The notes under the pieces are model-generated. The model was not told where the DNA came from and did not search any database. It saw only the letters and a program-made list of their open reading frames with translations. Source: Deltaproteobacteria bacterium (GTDB lineage Bacteria; Desulfobacterota; Anaeroferrophillalia; Anaeroferrophillales; Tharpellaceae). From it: 8,965 bases of DNA. The stretch lies in NCBI GenBank assembly GCA_030640695.1, contig DAOWIX010000022.1:1-8965 (forward strand), read 5' to 3'. This document shows, one piece after another, positions 1-6,169 of this stretch; position 1 is the first letter of the stretch, and the number at the start of each line of letters is the position of its first letter. The translations under genes and the position numbers were made by a program.

Positions 1-357
1 AACGGTCTCGGTCTCCTCCAGCTTGACCATCGTGACGGCAAGCTCAGTCAGGTCACGAATCATCGATTCGACATCACGGCCGACATAACCAACTTCGGTG
101 AACTTCGAGGCTTCAAGCTTGATAAAGGGGGCTTTGGCAAGTTTCGCCAAACGCCTAGCGATCTCGGTTTTACCGACCCCGGTCGGGCCGATCATGATGA
201 TATTTTTCGGCGCAATCTCATCACGCAAAGCCGGATCTACCTGCTGACGCCGCCAACGGTTACGCAAAGCAATCGCCACCGCCCGCTTGGCATCATCCTG
301 ACCAACAATATATTTATCAAGTTCGACGACTATCTCTTTCGGGGTTAATGTTGACAT
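1..357 (-). CDS. hslU: HslU, ATPase subunit of the HslUV protease (N-terminal part, cut by the window edge)
   Basis: HslU (ClpY) is the AAA+ hexamer that unfolds cytoplasmic proteins and feeds them into the HslV peptidase. Only the first 119 residues are in the window. They open with MSTLTPKEIVVELDKYIVGQ, the typical HslU start, followed by a Walker A motif GPTGVGKT at residues 57-64. The GYVG pore-loop motif, which grips substrate, is at residues 90-93 and is followed by RDVES. The ATG lies immediately after the hslV TAG stop with no base between them, which points to translational coupling and equal expression of the two subunits. The Walker B, sensor and C-terminal HslV-docking parts lie beyond the left edge. 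I see no frameshift in the visible part, and the identification is close to certain. Confidence 0.97.
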   Translation of the reverse strand, partial: MSTLTPKEIVVELDKYIVGQDDAKRAVAIALRNRWRRQQVDPALRDEIAPKNIIMIGPTGVGKTEIARRLAKLAKAPFIKLEASKFTEVGYVGRDVESMIRDLTELAVTMVKLEETETV

Positions 358-921
358 CTATTTATTTTCCTCAGACTCTTCTTCCTGCTCTTTAGGCAGG
401 ATCTCCAGGGTTAAGCGATCATTGGTATAGATACATATTTCAGAGGTGATCTTCATTGCAGCCGTAACAATGTCGGCGGCTTCAAGTTCAGTGTGCCGCA
501 GTAAGGCGCGAGCCGCCGACTCGGCATAGGGTGCACCCGAACCGATCCCCACGATATCGTCATCGGGCTCAATGACATCACCATTACCGGAAATAACAAA
601 TGTATGCTCCTCATCCGCAACAATCAACAGGGCCTCCAAGCGACGCAGCATTTTGTCCATACGCCAATCCTTGGCCATTTCGACAGCAGCCCGAGTCAGG
701 TTACCATTGTAGAGCTCCAGCTTCTCCTCAAAACGCTCAAAGAGGGTAAAGGCATCAGCCGTCGAGCCGGCAAATCCGGCCAGAACTTGCTCATCATAAA
801 GCCAACGTACCTTTCGAGCTCCGTGCTTCATAACCGTATCGCCCAAAGTCACCTGGCCGTCACCGCCCATAGCGACCAGTTTGCCACGGCGAACCGCAAT
901 AATTGTTGTTCCTCTAAACAT
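358..921 (-). CDS. hslV: HslV, threonine peptidase subunit of the HslUV protease
   Basis: HslV (ClpQ) forms the double-hexamer peptidase chamber of the HslUV protease and uses an N-terminal threonine as nucleophile. The product is 187 residues, slightly longer than the usual 175-180. The catalytic Thr is residue 5 (MFRG-TT), so a four-residue propeptide must be removed. Counting from that Thr, the conserved Asp17 (GGDGQVT) and Lys33 (GARKVR) are in place. GFAGSTADAFTLFERFE, AKDWRMDKMLRRLEA and SEICIYTN are also family hallmarks. The C-terminus carries a short acidic tail (KEQEEESEENK). An AGGAG ribosome site precedes the ATG. The gene lies 73 nt downstream of xerC and abuts hslU, an order also seen in Bacillus (codV/xerC-clpQ-clpY). 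Identification is very secure. Confidence 0.97.
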   Translation of the reverse strand: MFRGTTIIAVRRGKLVAMGGDGQVTLGDTVMKHGARKVRWLYDEQVLAGFAGSTADAFTLFERFEEKLELYNGNLTRAAVEMAKDWRMDKMLRRLEALLIVADEEHTFVISGNGDVIEPDDDIVGIGSGAPYAESAARALLRHTELEAADIVTAAMKITSEICIYTNDRLTLEILPKEQEEESEENK

Positions 922-988
922 CTCTTCTCCTGTTATTTAAAAAAGTGCTTTTTAATTTAATTCGAGAACCCCACAAACTTTGCTTCGA

Positions 989-1915
989 TCACTTCGCCCG
1001 CTCTTCATCTGCGGCTAAAGGGTGAGCTTTGTCATAAACTTCCAACAACCGCTTAACATCAACGTGGGTATAGCGTTGCGTCGTTGAAAGAGAGCTATGA
1101 CCCAAAAGCTCTTGAATAACCCTAAGGTCAGCCCCGTTTTGTAACAGGTGCGTTGCAAAAGAGTGCCGCAAGGCATGCGGAGTCAGTGGTTTCTGCAAAC
1201 CTGCAACAAGGCCATATTTCTTAACCAGAGTTGAGACTGACCGAGCGCTCAAACGCCCGTTACGAGCGTTAAGAAAGAGGGCATCACCCGCTCCAGCTCC
1301 GGTTTGTGGCCGCTTTTCGAGATAGGTTTTAAGAACTCTTGCAGCGACTTTCCCCAACGGCACGAGTCGTTCTTTACGACCTTTACCCATGATCCGAACC
1401 ACGGCGTCGGCAAAATTGAGATTCCTAAGATCAAGGGCTACCACCTCGGAGACCCGTAAACCACACGCATACATCAACTCTAAGATAGCGCAGTCCCTGA
1501 GTTTGAGTACATCTTCAACGGGCCCAAGGTCAAGTAACTGGTCAACCTCTTCTTCTTCAAGATAAACAGGCAAATGCCGTTGATTTCGCGGGGCTTTTAA
1601 AAGGGCAGCAGGGTTTCCCAAAAAGCCATGCCGGTTATTTAGATAGGTAAAAAAAGTCTTAATAGCCGCCACTTTACGACCCACCGAAGCGGCCCCGTCG
1701 ACCGCCATGCGGGAGCGCATAAATTTGAGCAGATGCCTCTCATTGACCTGCGACCAGGGTTTCTCTATTTCATCTATTGAAGATGGCAGACCGCACTGTT
1801 CGCCAAGAAAAAGCTGCAGCTGGCCAATATCGGAACTATAGGCGCGAACCGTATGCGGAGAGAGCTGGCGTTCAGCCTCCAGATAAGCGATAAATTGAGT
1901 TAGCAGATTCGTCAT
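989..1915 (-). CDS. xerC: XerC-type tyrosine recombinase
   Basis: This is a site-specific tyrosine recombinase of the XerC/XerD family, which resolves chromosome dimers at dif during cell division. In the 308-residue product, residues 5-90 form the SAM-like core-binding domain (AYLEAERQLSPHTVRAYSSD). The rest is the catalytic domain with the full active site: Arg154 (CGLRVSE), Lys179 (GKGRKER), His247 and Arg250 (HALRH), His273 (LLGHSS) and nucleophile Tyr282 (QRYTHV). I chose the ATG at 1915 because AAAGGTG lies a few bases upstream; a reading frame continues 9 codons further to 1942 without a better ribosome site. Position ahead of hslVU favours XerC over XerD, although sequence alone cannot fully separate them. 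Length is normal for the family. Confidence 0.92.
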   Translation of the reverse strand: MTNLLTQFIAYLEAERQLSPHTVRAYSSDIGQLQLFLGEQCGLPSSIDEIEKPWSQVNERHLLKFMRSRMAVDGAASVGRKVAAIKTFFTYLNNRHGFLGNPAALLKAPRNQRHLPVYLEEEEVDQLLDLGPVEDVLKLRDCAILELMYACGLRVSEVVALDLRNLNFADAVVRIMGKGRKERLVPLGKVAARVLKTYLEKRPQTGAGAGDALFLNARNGRLSARSVSTLVKKYGLVAGLQKPLTPHALRHSFATHLLQNGADLRVIQELLGHSSLSTTQRYTHVDVKRLLEVYDKAHPLAADEERAK

Positions 1916-1945
1916 ATCATCACCTTTGATGAGCAGACCCAATTA

Positions 1946-1964
1946 GATAAATATAATCATGCCC
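1946..1964. promoter_or_regulatory. Fur-box-like operator candidate between xerC and tonB
   Basis: The 19 bases GATAAATATAATCATGCCC match 14 of 19 positions of the Escherichia coli Fur consensus GATAATGATAATCATTATC, including an unbroken ATAATCAT core. The site sits in the 164-bp divergent region. A TTGACT hexamer (5 of 6 bases of the sigma-70 -35 box) follows at 1968-1973, reading toward tonB, but no good -10 box is visible 16-18 bp further on. TonB genes are commonly iron-regulated by Fur, so the location makes biological sense. The right arm of the palindrome is poor, and AT-rich promoters can match this consensus by chance. Confidence 0.35.
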
Positions 1965-2079
1965 AACTTGACTTTTTGCGAATCGATAGGTTAGTAGATG
2001 CGCCGTAAGAAAGGTTCTGCTTCTCCAATTCCCATCAATCTTTAAAATACCCACGCGAACGTGAGAGAGAAATAGACTT

Positions 2080-3093
2080 TTGCAGGAAAAAAAAGAGCCC
2101 CCTTACCTGATCATCTTCCTTCTACTATCACTGCTCCTGCATCTGGGCTTGGCCTACCGTTACCGCGAATGGCAACCCTTAGCCAAAACCATTGAGGAAC
2201 TACGCCGGAAAAAAAGAGATGAGATTCCGGTTCAGATTATCGAGTTGCCACCCAAAGAAAAAGAGACGCCAAAGCCCCCGCCTAAAAAACCAACCCTTCT
2301 GGCTGACCGCAACCAACAGAGTAAAATTGATACCAGAACCGATGAGAGCGCTCCCAAAACGGTCATGGTAAAACCTAAGCCTAAGCCAAGACCTCAACCA
2401 GCGCCCCCCCAACCGGCCACACCTGAACCCAAAGCCAAATCCCGCCCAAAGGCTCAGGCCAAGCCCCAGCTGAAACCAGAGAGCCGACCTCCTAAAGATG
2501 ATTCTGCTATCGCCAAGCCTCGCCCGCAAAACAAAGCTCCGGAGAGGATACAACCTCCGGTGAAAAAGGAGGCCCTCAAAGAGCCCGTAAAAAAACCTGT
2601 CAAAAAACCTGTCAAAGAACCGCAAAAAGAGAGTCGTCCAGAGATCAAAAAGCTCTTCCCCTCATTTGAAGAGCTGACGAAAATCACCGAAGAACGTCAG
2701 AGCCGAGCAGCTTCTTCGGGCAAGCAACGTCCGCGTCTGCCCAACAAACTAAAAAGGGGTACCGAGATCTCCCTCAACACCCTCGACTACAAATTTCACT
2801 CCTACTATCTGGCCCTGAAAAGAAAGATTGAATTAGTCTGGGAATATCCCTACAAAGCTCGGCAAACCGGCGTCCAGGGACGCTTGCTGATGCGCTTTGT
2901 CATCAATCAAGATGGTTCATTGGCAGAGGTCACAATCTTACGTTCATCAGGCGTTGCCCTACTCGACCATGAAGCAGTCCGGGCCATCCATAACGCCTCG
3001 CCCTTCCCGCCACTTCCTAAAAGAATGAACACCGATCGTCTCGCCGTAACCGCTACCTTTGAATATCTTTTATCCTACCGTTCTGTCCATTGA
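2080..3093 (+). CDS. tonB: TonB-family energy transducer
   Basis: TonB couples the inner-membrane proton motive force to active uptake through outer-membrane receptors. The 337-residue product has a short cytoplasmic start, one membrane anchor at about residues 9-25 (YLIIFLLLSLLLHLGLAY), and a long Pro/Lys-rich periplasm-spanning region at about 55-190. A linker follows, then a C-terminal TonB domain at about 240-332 (VQGRLLMRFVINQDGSLAEV, then LLDHEAVRAI and ASPFPPLP). No ATG is available: translation appears to start at TTG 2080, with only a weak purine-rich GAGAGA stretch about 10 nt upstream. Eight consecutive A bases follow at 2087-2094. No exbB or exbD lies beside it in this window, so the partner motor must be encoded elsewhere. 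The family is clear; the transported substrate cannot be told. Confidence 0.9.
   Translation: MQEKKEPPYLIIFLLLSLLLHLGLAYRYREWQPLAKTIEELRRKKRDEIPVQIIELPPKEKETPKPPPKKPTLLADRNQQSKIDTRTDESAPKTVMVKPKPKPRPQPAPPQPATPEPKAKSRPKAQAKPQLKPESRPPKDDSAIAKPRPQNKAPERIQPPVKKEALKEPVKKPVKKPVKEPQKESRPEIKKLFPSFEELTKITEERQSRAASSGKQRPRLPNKLKRGTEISLNTLDYKFHSYYLALKRKIELVWEYPYKARQTGVQGRLLMRFVINQDGSLAEVTILRSSGVALLDHEAVRAIHNASPFPPLPKRMNTDRLAVTATFEYLLSYRSVH
2590..2613 (+). repeat. 12-bp tandem repeat in the TonB Pro/Lys region
   Basis: The unit AAAAAACCTGTC occurs twice in direct succession and encodes KPV-K repeats within the KEPVKKPVKKPVKEP stretch. The unit is a multiple of three, so gain or loss of copies would lengthen or shorten the periplasmic spacer without breaking the frame. 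This is common in TonB linkers. The A-runs inside the unit (six to seven bases) could also slip by single bases. Confidence 0.8.
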
Positions 3094-3144
3094 TAATGGC
3101 GTTACAAAAAATTACTGCCAACATACGTATAATATTCCGAGGAT

Positions 3145-3168
3145 AACTTTTTCGTATAACGATAAGTT
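3145..3168. terminator. Hairpin between the convergent tonB and fmdB genes, possible terminator
   Basis: Arms AACTT (3145-3149) and AAGTT (3164-3168) enclose an inner stem TCGT/ACGA with a 3-base loop, giving nine base pairs with a small internal bulge. It lies in the 103-bp gap where tonB and fmdB converge, the right place for a bidirectional terminator. The stem is AT-rich and no clear T-run follows on either strand, so the call is weak. Confidence 0.3.
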
Positions 3169-3176
3169 GGGGAAAA

Positions 3177-3197
3177 GGGCATTTTCAGACTGACCCC
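3177..3197 (-). repeat. REP/RAYT-like GGGGTCAG motif at the fmdB stop codon
   Basis: On the minus strand this reads GGGGTCAGTCTGAAAATG and then CCC, with its first base overlapping the last base of the fmdB TAG stop. Strings of the form GGGGTCAG(A/G)(C/T)CTTGAAAATG are, to my recollection, common at the ends of IS200/RAYT-type transposase loci in proteobacteria. No transposase gene is present here, so this would be an isolated end or a vestige. The assignment rests on motif memory and is tentative. Confidence 0.35.
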
Positions 3198-3484
3198 TAG
3201 GCGGCTGCGGCAGTCTTGCTGGCAGTTTCCGTTTTAGTTTCGCTTTTCTGCTCTTTTTTGACAGGCTTGACAGTAGATTTTTTCTTTTCCTCTTTGGGAG
3301 GCCGGTTTTTACCATATTCAGTTGCGTACCAACCACCACCTTTTAAAATAAATGATGTAGATGACACAAGTTTATGGACGGGCTCGCCACACTCAGGACA
3401 ATCTTTAAGAGGTTCGGCTGTAATCTTCTGTAGCATCTCAAACGTGTGTTCGCATTTCTCGCACTGATACTCGTAAATCGGCAT
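3197..3484 (-). CDS. FmdB-family zinc-ribbon protein
   Basis: A 95-residue small cytoplasmic protein of the FmdB/CxxC_CxxC_SSSS regulatory family. It starts MPIYEYQCEKC and has the two zinc-binding knuckles C8-x2-C11 and C29-x2-C32, followed by the family segment HKLVSSTSFILKGGGWYATEYG at about residues 37-58. The remaining 35 residues are a low-complexity Lys/Glu/Thr/Ala tail, common in these proteins. An AAGGA ribosome site lies 10 nt before the ATG. It is in the same orientation as the DUF167-yggT-pgeF run but separated from it by 188 bp holding a hairpin array, so it may have its own promoter or be a processed distal cistron. The family name comes from a gene linked to formamidase/amidase expression; the molecular role of most members is unknown. 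Confidence 0.88.
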   Translation of the reverse strand: MPIYEYQCEKCEHTFEMLQKITAEPLKDCPECGEPVHKLVSSTSFILKGGGWYATEYGKNRPPKEEKKKSTVKPVKKEQKSETKTETASKTAAAA

Positions 3485-3529
3485 AACGTCTAATCCTTGA
3501 AATTAAAAAGTTAAGTGTACAGCAAATAC

Positions 3530-3605
3530 GGCGAACCTTGCTTCGCCCTCTGTAACCGGGGACAGAGCTCAGCCCGGCTACGGGCTAACCCCCTGCCTGG
3601 AGGTT
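3530..3605. repeat. Array of four adjoining stem-loops in the DUF167-fmdB gap
   Basis: Four hairpins follow one another almost without spacing. Hairpin 1 (3530-3547) has arms GGCGAA/TTCGCC and a 6-nt loop. Hairpin 2 (3548-3567) has CTCTGT/ACAGAG and loop AACCGGGG. Hairpin 3 (3571-3586) has AGCCCG/CGGGCT and loop GCTA. Hairpin 4 (3587-3605) has AACC-C-CC/GG-A-GGTT with one mismatch and a 5-nt loop. Hairpins 1-3 are perfect 6-bp stems. The patch is more GC-rich than the genes around it and contains TAACCGGGGACAGAG at 3553-3567, a second REP/RAYT-like string. No T-run follows on either strand, so it is not a standard terminator. The rest of the gap, to 3672, shows nothing I can identify. Confidence 0.6.
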
Positions 3606-3672
3606 GCGCCCGAACGAAGTAAGGAAGTGCCCTTGGGGTATCCGTCACATCGAGACAATTTGGGAATAACAC

Positions 3673-3969
3673 CTATTCTAAGCCTAAACGGGTTTTCAAT
3701 TCAATCCCGCTTAAGTTCTCTACGTGAATCGTTTTGCGCCGGGATTTATGGCCGCTGACGACCTCCACCAGAGCCCGCGGAAGCCCCAGAAATTCAGCTA
3801 TAAAATCTCGACAGAGACGGTTGGCGGCCCCCTCTACCGGAGGCGCCGTCAAGGATATCTTGAGCGCCTCATCATGCAAACCCTGAACACGGTTTCGTGC
3901 CGCCCGGGGCTGAATATGAACCCTGAAAGTCACACCTTCCAAGGTTTCACGAAACCACAACTCTCCCAT
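3673..3969 (-). CDS. DUF167 (YggU-family) protein
   Basis: A 98-residue protein of the UPF0235/DUF167 family, conserved in bacteria, archaea and eukaryotes, with known folds but no firmly assigned biochemical role. Family marks are VHIQPRAARNRV (residues 17-28), the signature APPVEGAAN (42-50) and GHKSRRKTI (73-81). I place the start at ATG 3969; a TTG two codons upstream (3975) is possible. Neither has a strong ribosome site, which fits a distal gene in an operon. It lies 46 nt downstream of yggT, the same neighbour pair as yggT-yggU in Escherichia coli. Length is normal. Confidence 0.9.
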   Translation of the reverse strand: MGELWFRETLEGVTFRVHIQPRAARNRVQGLHDEALKISLTAPPVEGAANRLCRDFIAEFLGLPRALVEVVSGHKSRRKTIHVENLSGIELKTRLGLE

Positions 3970-4015
3970 TATCAATCCGCAATAAAGTTGTCTGAACGCA
4001 CTCTTTTCCTAAGAT

Positions 4016-4321
4016 TTAATGCGCTATTGACTGGGCAAACTGCAATAGCGTCTGCACCAGAAAGGACTGGAGAAAGAAGATGGCCAACATAATTATCATC
4101 GGCGCAAAATCAATGCCCCCCATCGCCGTCCAGGGAAACCAACGCCGTACTCGATAAAAAACCGGTTCTGTCGCCTGATAAAGAAATCTAACAATCGGAT
4201 TATAAGGGTCGGGGTTAACCCATGACAAAAGAGCCCGAATAATCACTATCCAAAGATAGAGGCTTAATCCAATATCGAGAATTTTGGCGACAGCGACAAA
4301 AAGATTACTTACCACATACAT
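4016..4321 (-). CDS. yggT: YggT-family integral membrane protein
   Basis: A 101-residue inner-membrane protein with two hydrophobic segments, at about residues 7-32 and 70-95. Between them lies the family motif SWVNPDPYNPIVRFLYQATEP (about 33-53), and GGIDFAP (68-74) leads into the second segment. YggT proteins are linked to osmotic shock tolerance in E. coli and to membrane or cell-division functions in chloroplast and cyanobacterial relatives; the mechanism is not established. It begins 8 nt after the pgeF stop and ends 46 nt before the DUF167 start, so it is almost certainly in the same transcript. One-repeat length (about 100 residues) rather than the doubled 190-residue E. coli form. Confidence 0.9.
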   Translation of the reverse strand: MYVVSNLFVAVAKILDIGLSLYLWIVIIRALLSWVNPDPYNPIVRFLYQATEPVFYRVRRWFPWTAMGGIDFAPMIIMLAIFFLQSFLVQTLLQFAQSIAH

Positions 4322-4329
4322 AGTTCAAC

Positions 4330-5181
4330 TCACTTAATTAATTTTTCTCTGATTCCAACAAAGGCTAACTGGCGGCCGGTTATAGCATGATCGCGGCGGT
4401 AGGAAAAGCATAAATCATTACAGCAGGTACAAATATCAACGGCATGGAAATTTTCTTCAAGAACTCCGACCGCCAACAACTGCGCCCGCTGAATCTCCAA
4501 AAGATCAACATAGTAACCCGTTGCTCGCTCCTGCCACCACCCTTCAACCCCCGCCAACACAGAATGCTGGCGGAAACGGTCTACGACCTCACAACCAACC
4601 TGAAAACAGCAACGGCCAATAGCGGGGCCTGCATAAACTTCAAGGTTTTCTACTGCAACCGTAAAACGGCGCCCCAGTTCACTAACCACTACAGTCCCGA
4701 TTGACTGTTCCAGACCACGCCAACCGGCATGAACCACCGCCACAGCTCCACGTTTCCGGTCAACCATTATAAGTGGCAGACAATCAGCCGTCAACACCCC
4801 CAGAAGAATCCCGGGTTGATCCGTCAGCAAAGCGTCAGCCCCGGTCTGCGCCAGCCCTAAAAGCTTTTCAGGACTTCGATCAGTCACTGTCAAACAACTG
4901 TTTCCATGGACTTGGCGGGCCGTCACCAGAGCCGAAAAAACATCTTTGCCAATACCCTTAAGCAGAGCCTGACGGTTTAGCCCAACCTTTACATATTGAT
5001 CTCCAACCTGAAAACTCATATTGGCAGAAGCAAAGGAACCGTTGCTAAACCCGCCAGGCCGGATTGTAAAACCCGCCGTCATTGACTCCGGCACAGCGAT
5101 CTTAAGGTAGGCAGGCCCAGACCGGTTGTCAAGGCTGAAAGGATATTTAAGCCTTAACTTAAGACCGGTTTTCTGGTTCAC
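4330..5181 (-). CDS. pgeF: PgeF/YfiH, peptidoglycan editing factor (laccase-domain protein)
   Basis: A 283-residue member of the YfiH/Cu-oxidase_4 family. Members have been described as polyphenol oxidases, as purine nucleoside phosphorylase/adenosine deaminases, and in E. coli as an editor removing wrong amino acids from UDP-MurNAc precursors. The three conserved metal ligands are present: His92 (ARQVHGN), Cys134 (TADCLPL) and His151 (HAGWRG). FTIRPGGFSNGSFASANMS (38-56), the C-terminal ICTCC (250-254) and SYRRD (260-264) also fit. Translation starts at GTG 5181, supported by GGAG 8 nt upstream. The first 22 bases lie inside the end of rluD, so the two are translationally linked; rluD-yfiH is also adjacent in E. 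coli. The first 33 residues before MTAGFTIR are poorly conserved but agree with the ribosome site. Confidence 0.92.
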   Translation of the reverse strand: MNQKTGLKLRLKYPFSLDNRSGPAYLKIAVPESMTAGFTIRPGGFSNGSFASANMSFQVGDQYVKVGLNRQALLKGIGKDVFSALVTARQVHGNSCLTVTDRSPEKLLGLAQTGADALLTDQPGILLGVLTADCLPLIMVDRKRGAVAVVHAGWRGLEQSIGTVVVSELGRRFTVAVENLEVYAGPAIGRCCFQVGCEVVDRFRQHSVLAGVEGWWQERATGYYVDLLEIQRAQLLAVGVLEENFHAVDICTCCNDLCFSYRRDHAITGRQLAFVGIREKLIK

Positions 5182-6169
5182 GTAAAGTCTCCAACAAACG
5201 CTCTAGATCAGTTGGTAAAGAACTTTCAAACTCAAGGTATTGTTGGCTTATCGGGTGCAAAAAACCAAGACTCCTGGCATGCAGCGCCTGTCGCGGAAAA
5301 TCTGCCAACTGAGCCGCCCCACAAACACCAGTGCGCAAACGGCTTATCCCCTTTTTACCGTAAACCTGATCACCAACTAAAGGATAGCCCGCTTCACTCA
5401 AATGAACCCTGATCTGATGGGTGCGACCGGTCTCCAAATGTAGAGAGAGCCAGGAACAGACCCCCGACAGATAATAACGCAGAACCTGATAGTTAGTGCG
5501 GGCCTCTTTTCCACCTCTCGCGACCGAAGCCATCTTCTTGCGCTGGCGTGGGTGACGGCCAATTGATGAATGGAAAGCACCACAAATGGGCTGAACGCGG
5601 CCGTAAACAAGGGCAACATACTCCCTTTTGATCGAATGTTTTTTAAATTGCTCGGCCAGCCCCTGATGCGTGAGATCATCTTTAGCAACCACCAACAAGC
5701 CGGAGGTATACTGATCCAAACGATGCACTATACCCGGTCGCATGACGCCGCCGATTCCGGCTAGATCTCCACAATGAGAAAGCAGTGCATTCACCAAAGT
5801 TCCATCAGGATTCCCCGCAGCCGGATGGACGACCATCCCAGCCGCCTTATTGACAACTACAAGGTGTTGGTCTTCATAGATAATCTCTAAAGGCAGGGAC
5901 TGGGCTTCAAGTAGCAGAGGAAGCGGAGGGGGAATCTTGAGTGAAACACAATCTCCGTTTTTTAGAAGATATGAGGCTTTAGCGGAAACACCATTAACCA
6001 GAACTAAATCCGAACGAACCAGAGCTTGCAGGCGACTACGGGACATATCCGGCTGCCGAGTCGCTAGAAACTGATCCAGGCGACAGCGTTCAGTCTCTGA
6101 GAAGGTAAATTCACCCGAAAAGATAAACTCACCTTGAGAGACAGGCCCAAAAGACTCTTCAGCAGCCAT
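5159..6169 (-). CDS. rluD: RluD-family large-subunit rRNA pseudouridine synthase
   Basis: A 336-residue pseudouridine synthase of the RluA/RluD family, which isomerises specific uridines in 23S rRNA (helix 69 sites for RluD itself). Residues about 28-80 are an S4 RNA-binding domain (LDQFLATRQPDMSRSRLQALV). The catalytic domain begins near LEIIYEDQHLVVVNKAAGMVVHP and contains the catalytic Asp152 in GIVHRLDQYTSG. Further family blocks are KREYVALVYG and ETGRTHQIRVHL. The usual HRLDKDTSG motif reads HRLDQYTSG, a variation at positions 4-5 after the His that leaves the catalytic Asp intact. The ATG overlaps the TPR gene stop as TAATG with no clear Shine-Dalgarno, so expression is probably by coupling. 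RluD rather than RluA/RluC is inferred from length, S4 domain and pgeF neighbour. Confidence 0.9.
   Translation of the reverse strand: MAAEESFGPVSQGEFIFSGEFTFSETERCRLDQFLATRQPDMSRSRLQALVRSDLVLVNGVSAKASYLLKNGDCVSLKIPPPLPLLLEAQSLPLEIIYEDQHLVVVNKAAGMVVHPAAGNPDGTLVNALLSHCGDLAGIGGVMRPGIVHRLDQYTSGLLVVAKDDLTHQGLAEQFKKHSIKREYVALVYGRVQPICGAFHSSIGRHPRQRKKMASVARGGKEARTNYQVLRYYLSGVCSWLSLHLETGRTHQIRVHLSEAGYPLVGDQVYGKKGISRLRTGVCGAAQLADFPRQALHARSLGFLHPISQQYLEFESSLPTDLERLLETLREPENRS

Noticed and set aside
989..1915. Reading the tyrosine recombinase as a phage or genomic-island integrase
   Set aside because: Length, domain order and the hslVU neighbourhood match XerC, and there is no tRNA, attachment repeat or phage gene in the window.
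2200..2687. Arg/Phe/Gly-rich open frames on the minus strand within tonB
   Set aside because: They mirror the Pro/Lys-rich TonB linker, which lacks stop codons in the complement by composition; no family features are present.
3087..3099. CCATT-GAT-AATGG hairpin over the tonB stop codon as a terminator
   Set aside because: Only five base pairs with a three-base loop and no T-run; too weak to call.
3575..3620. Integron attC-like reading of the GTTAGCC/GCGCAAC strings in the hairpin patch
   Set aside because: The core sites do not fit GTTRRRY/RYYYAAC, there is no nearby integrase, and the XerC gene here is a chromosomal housekeeping recombinase.
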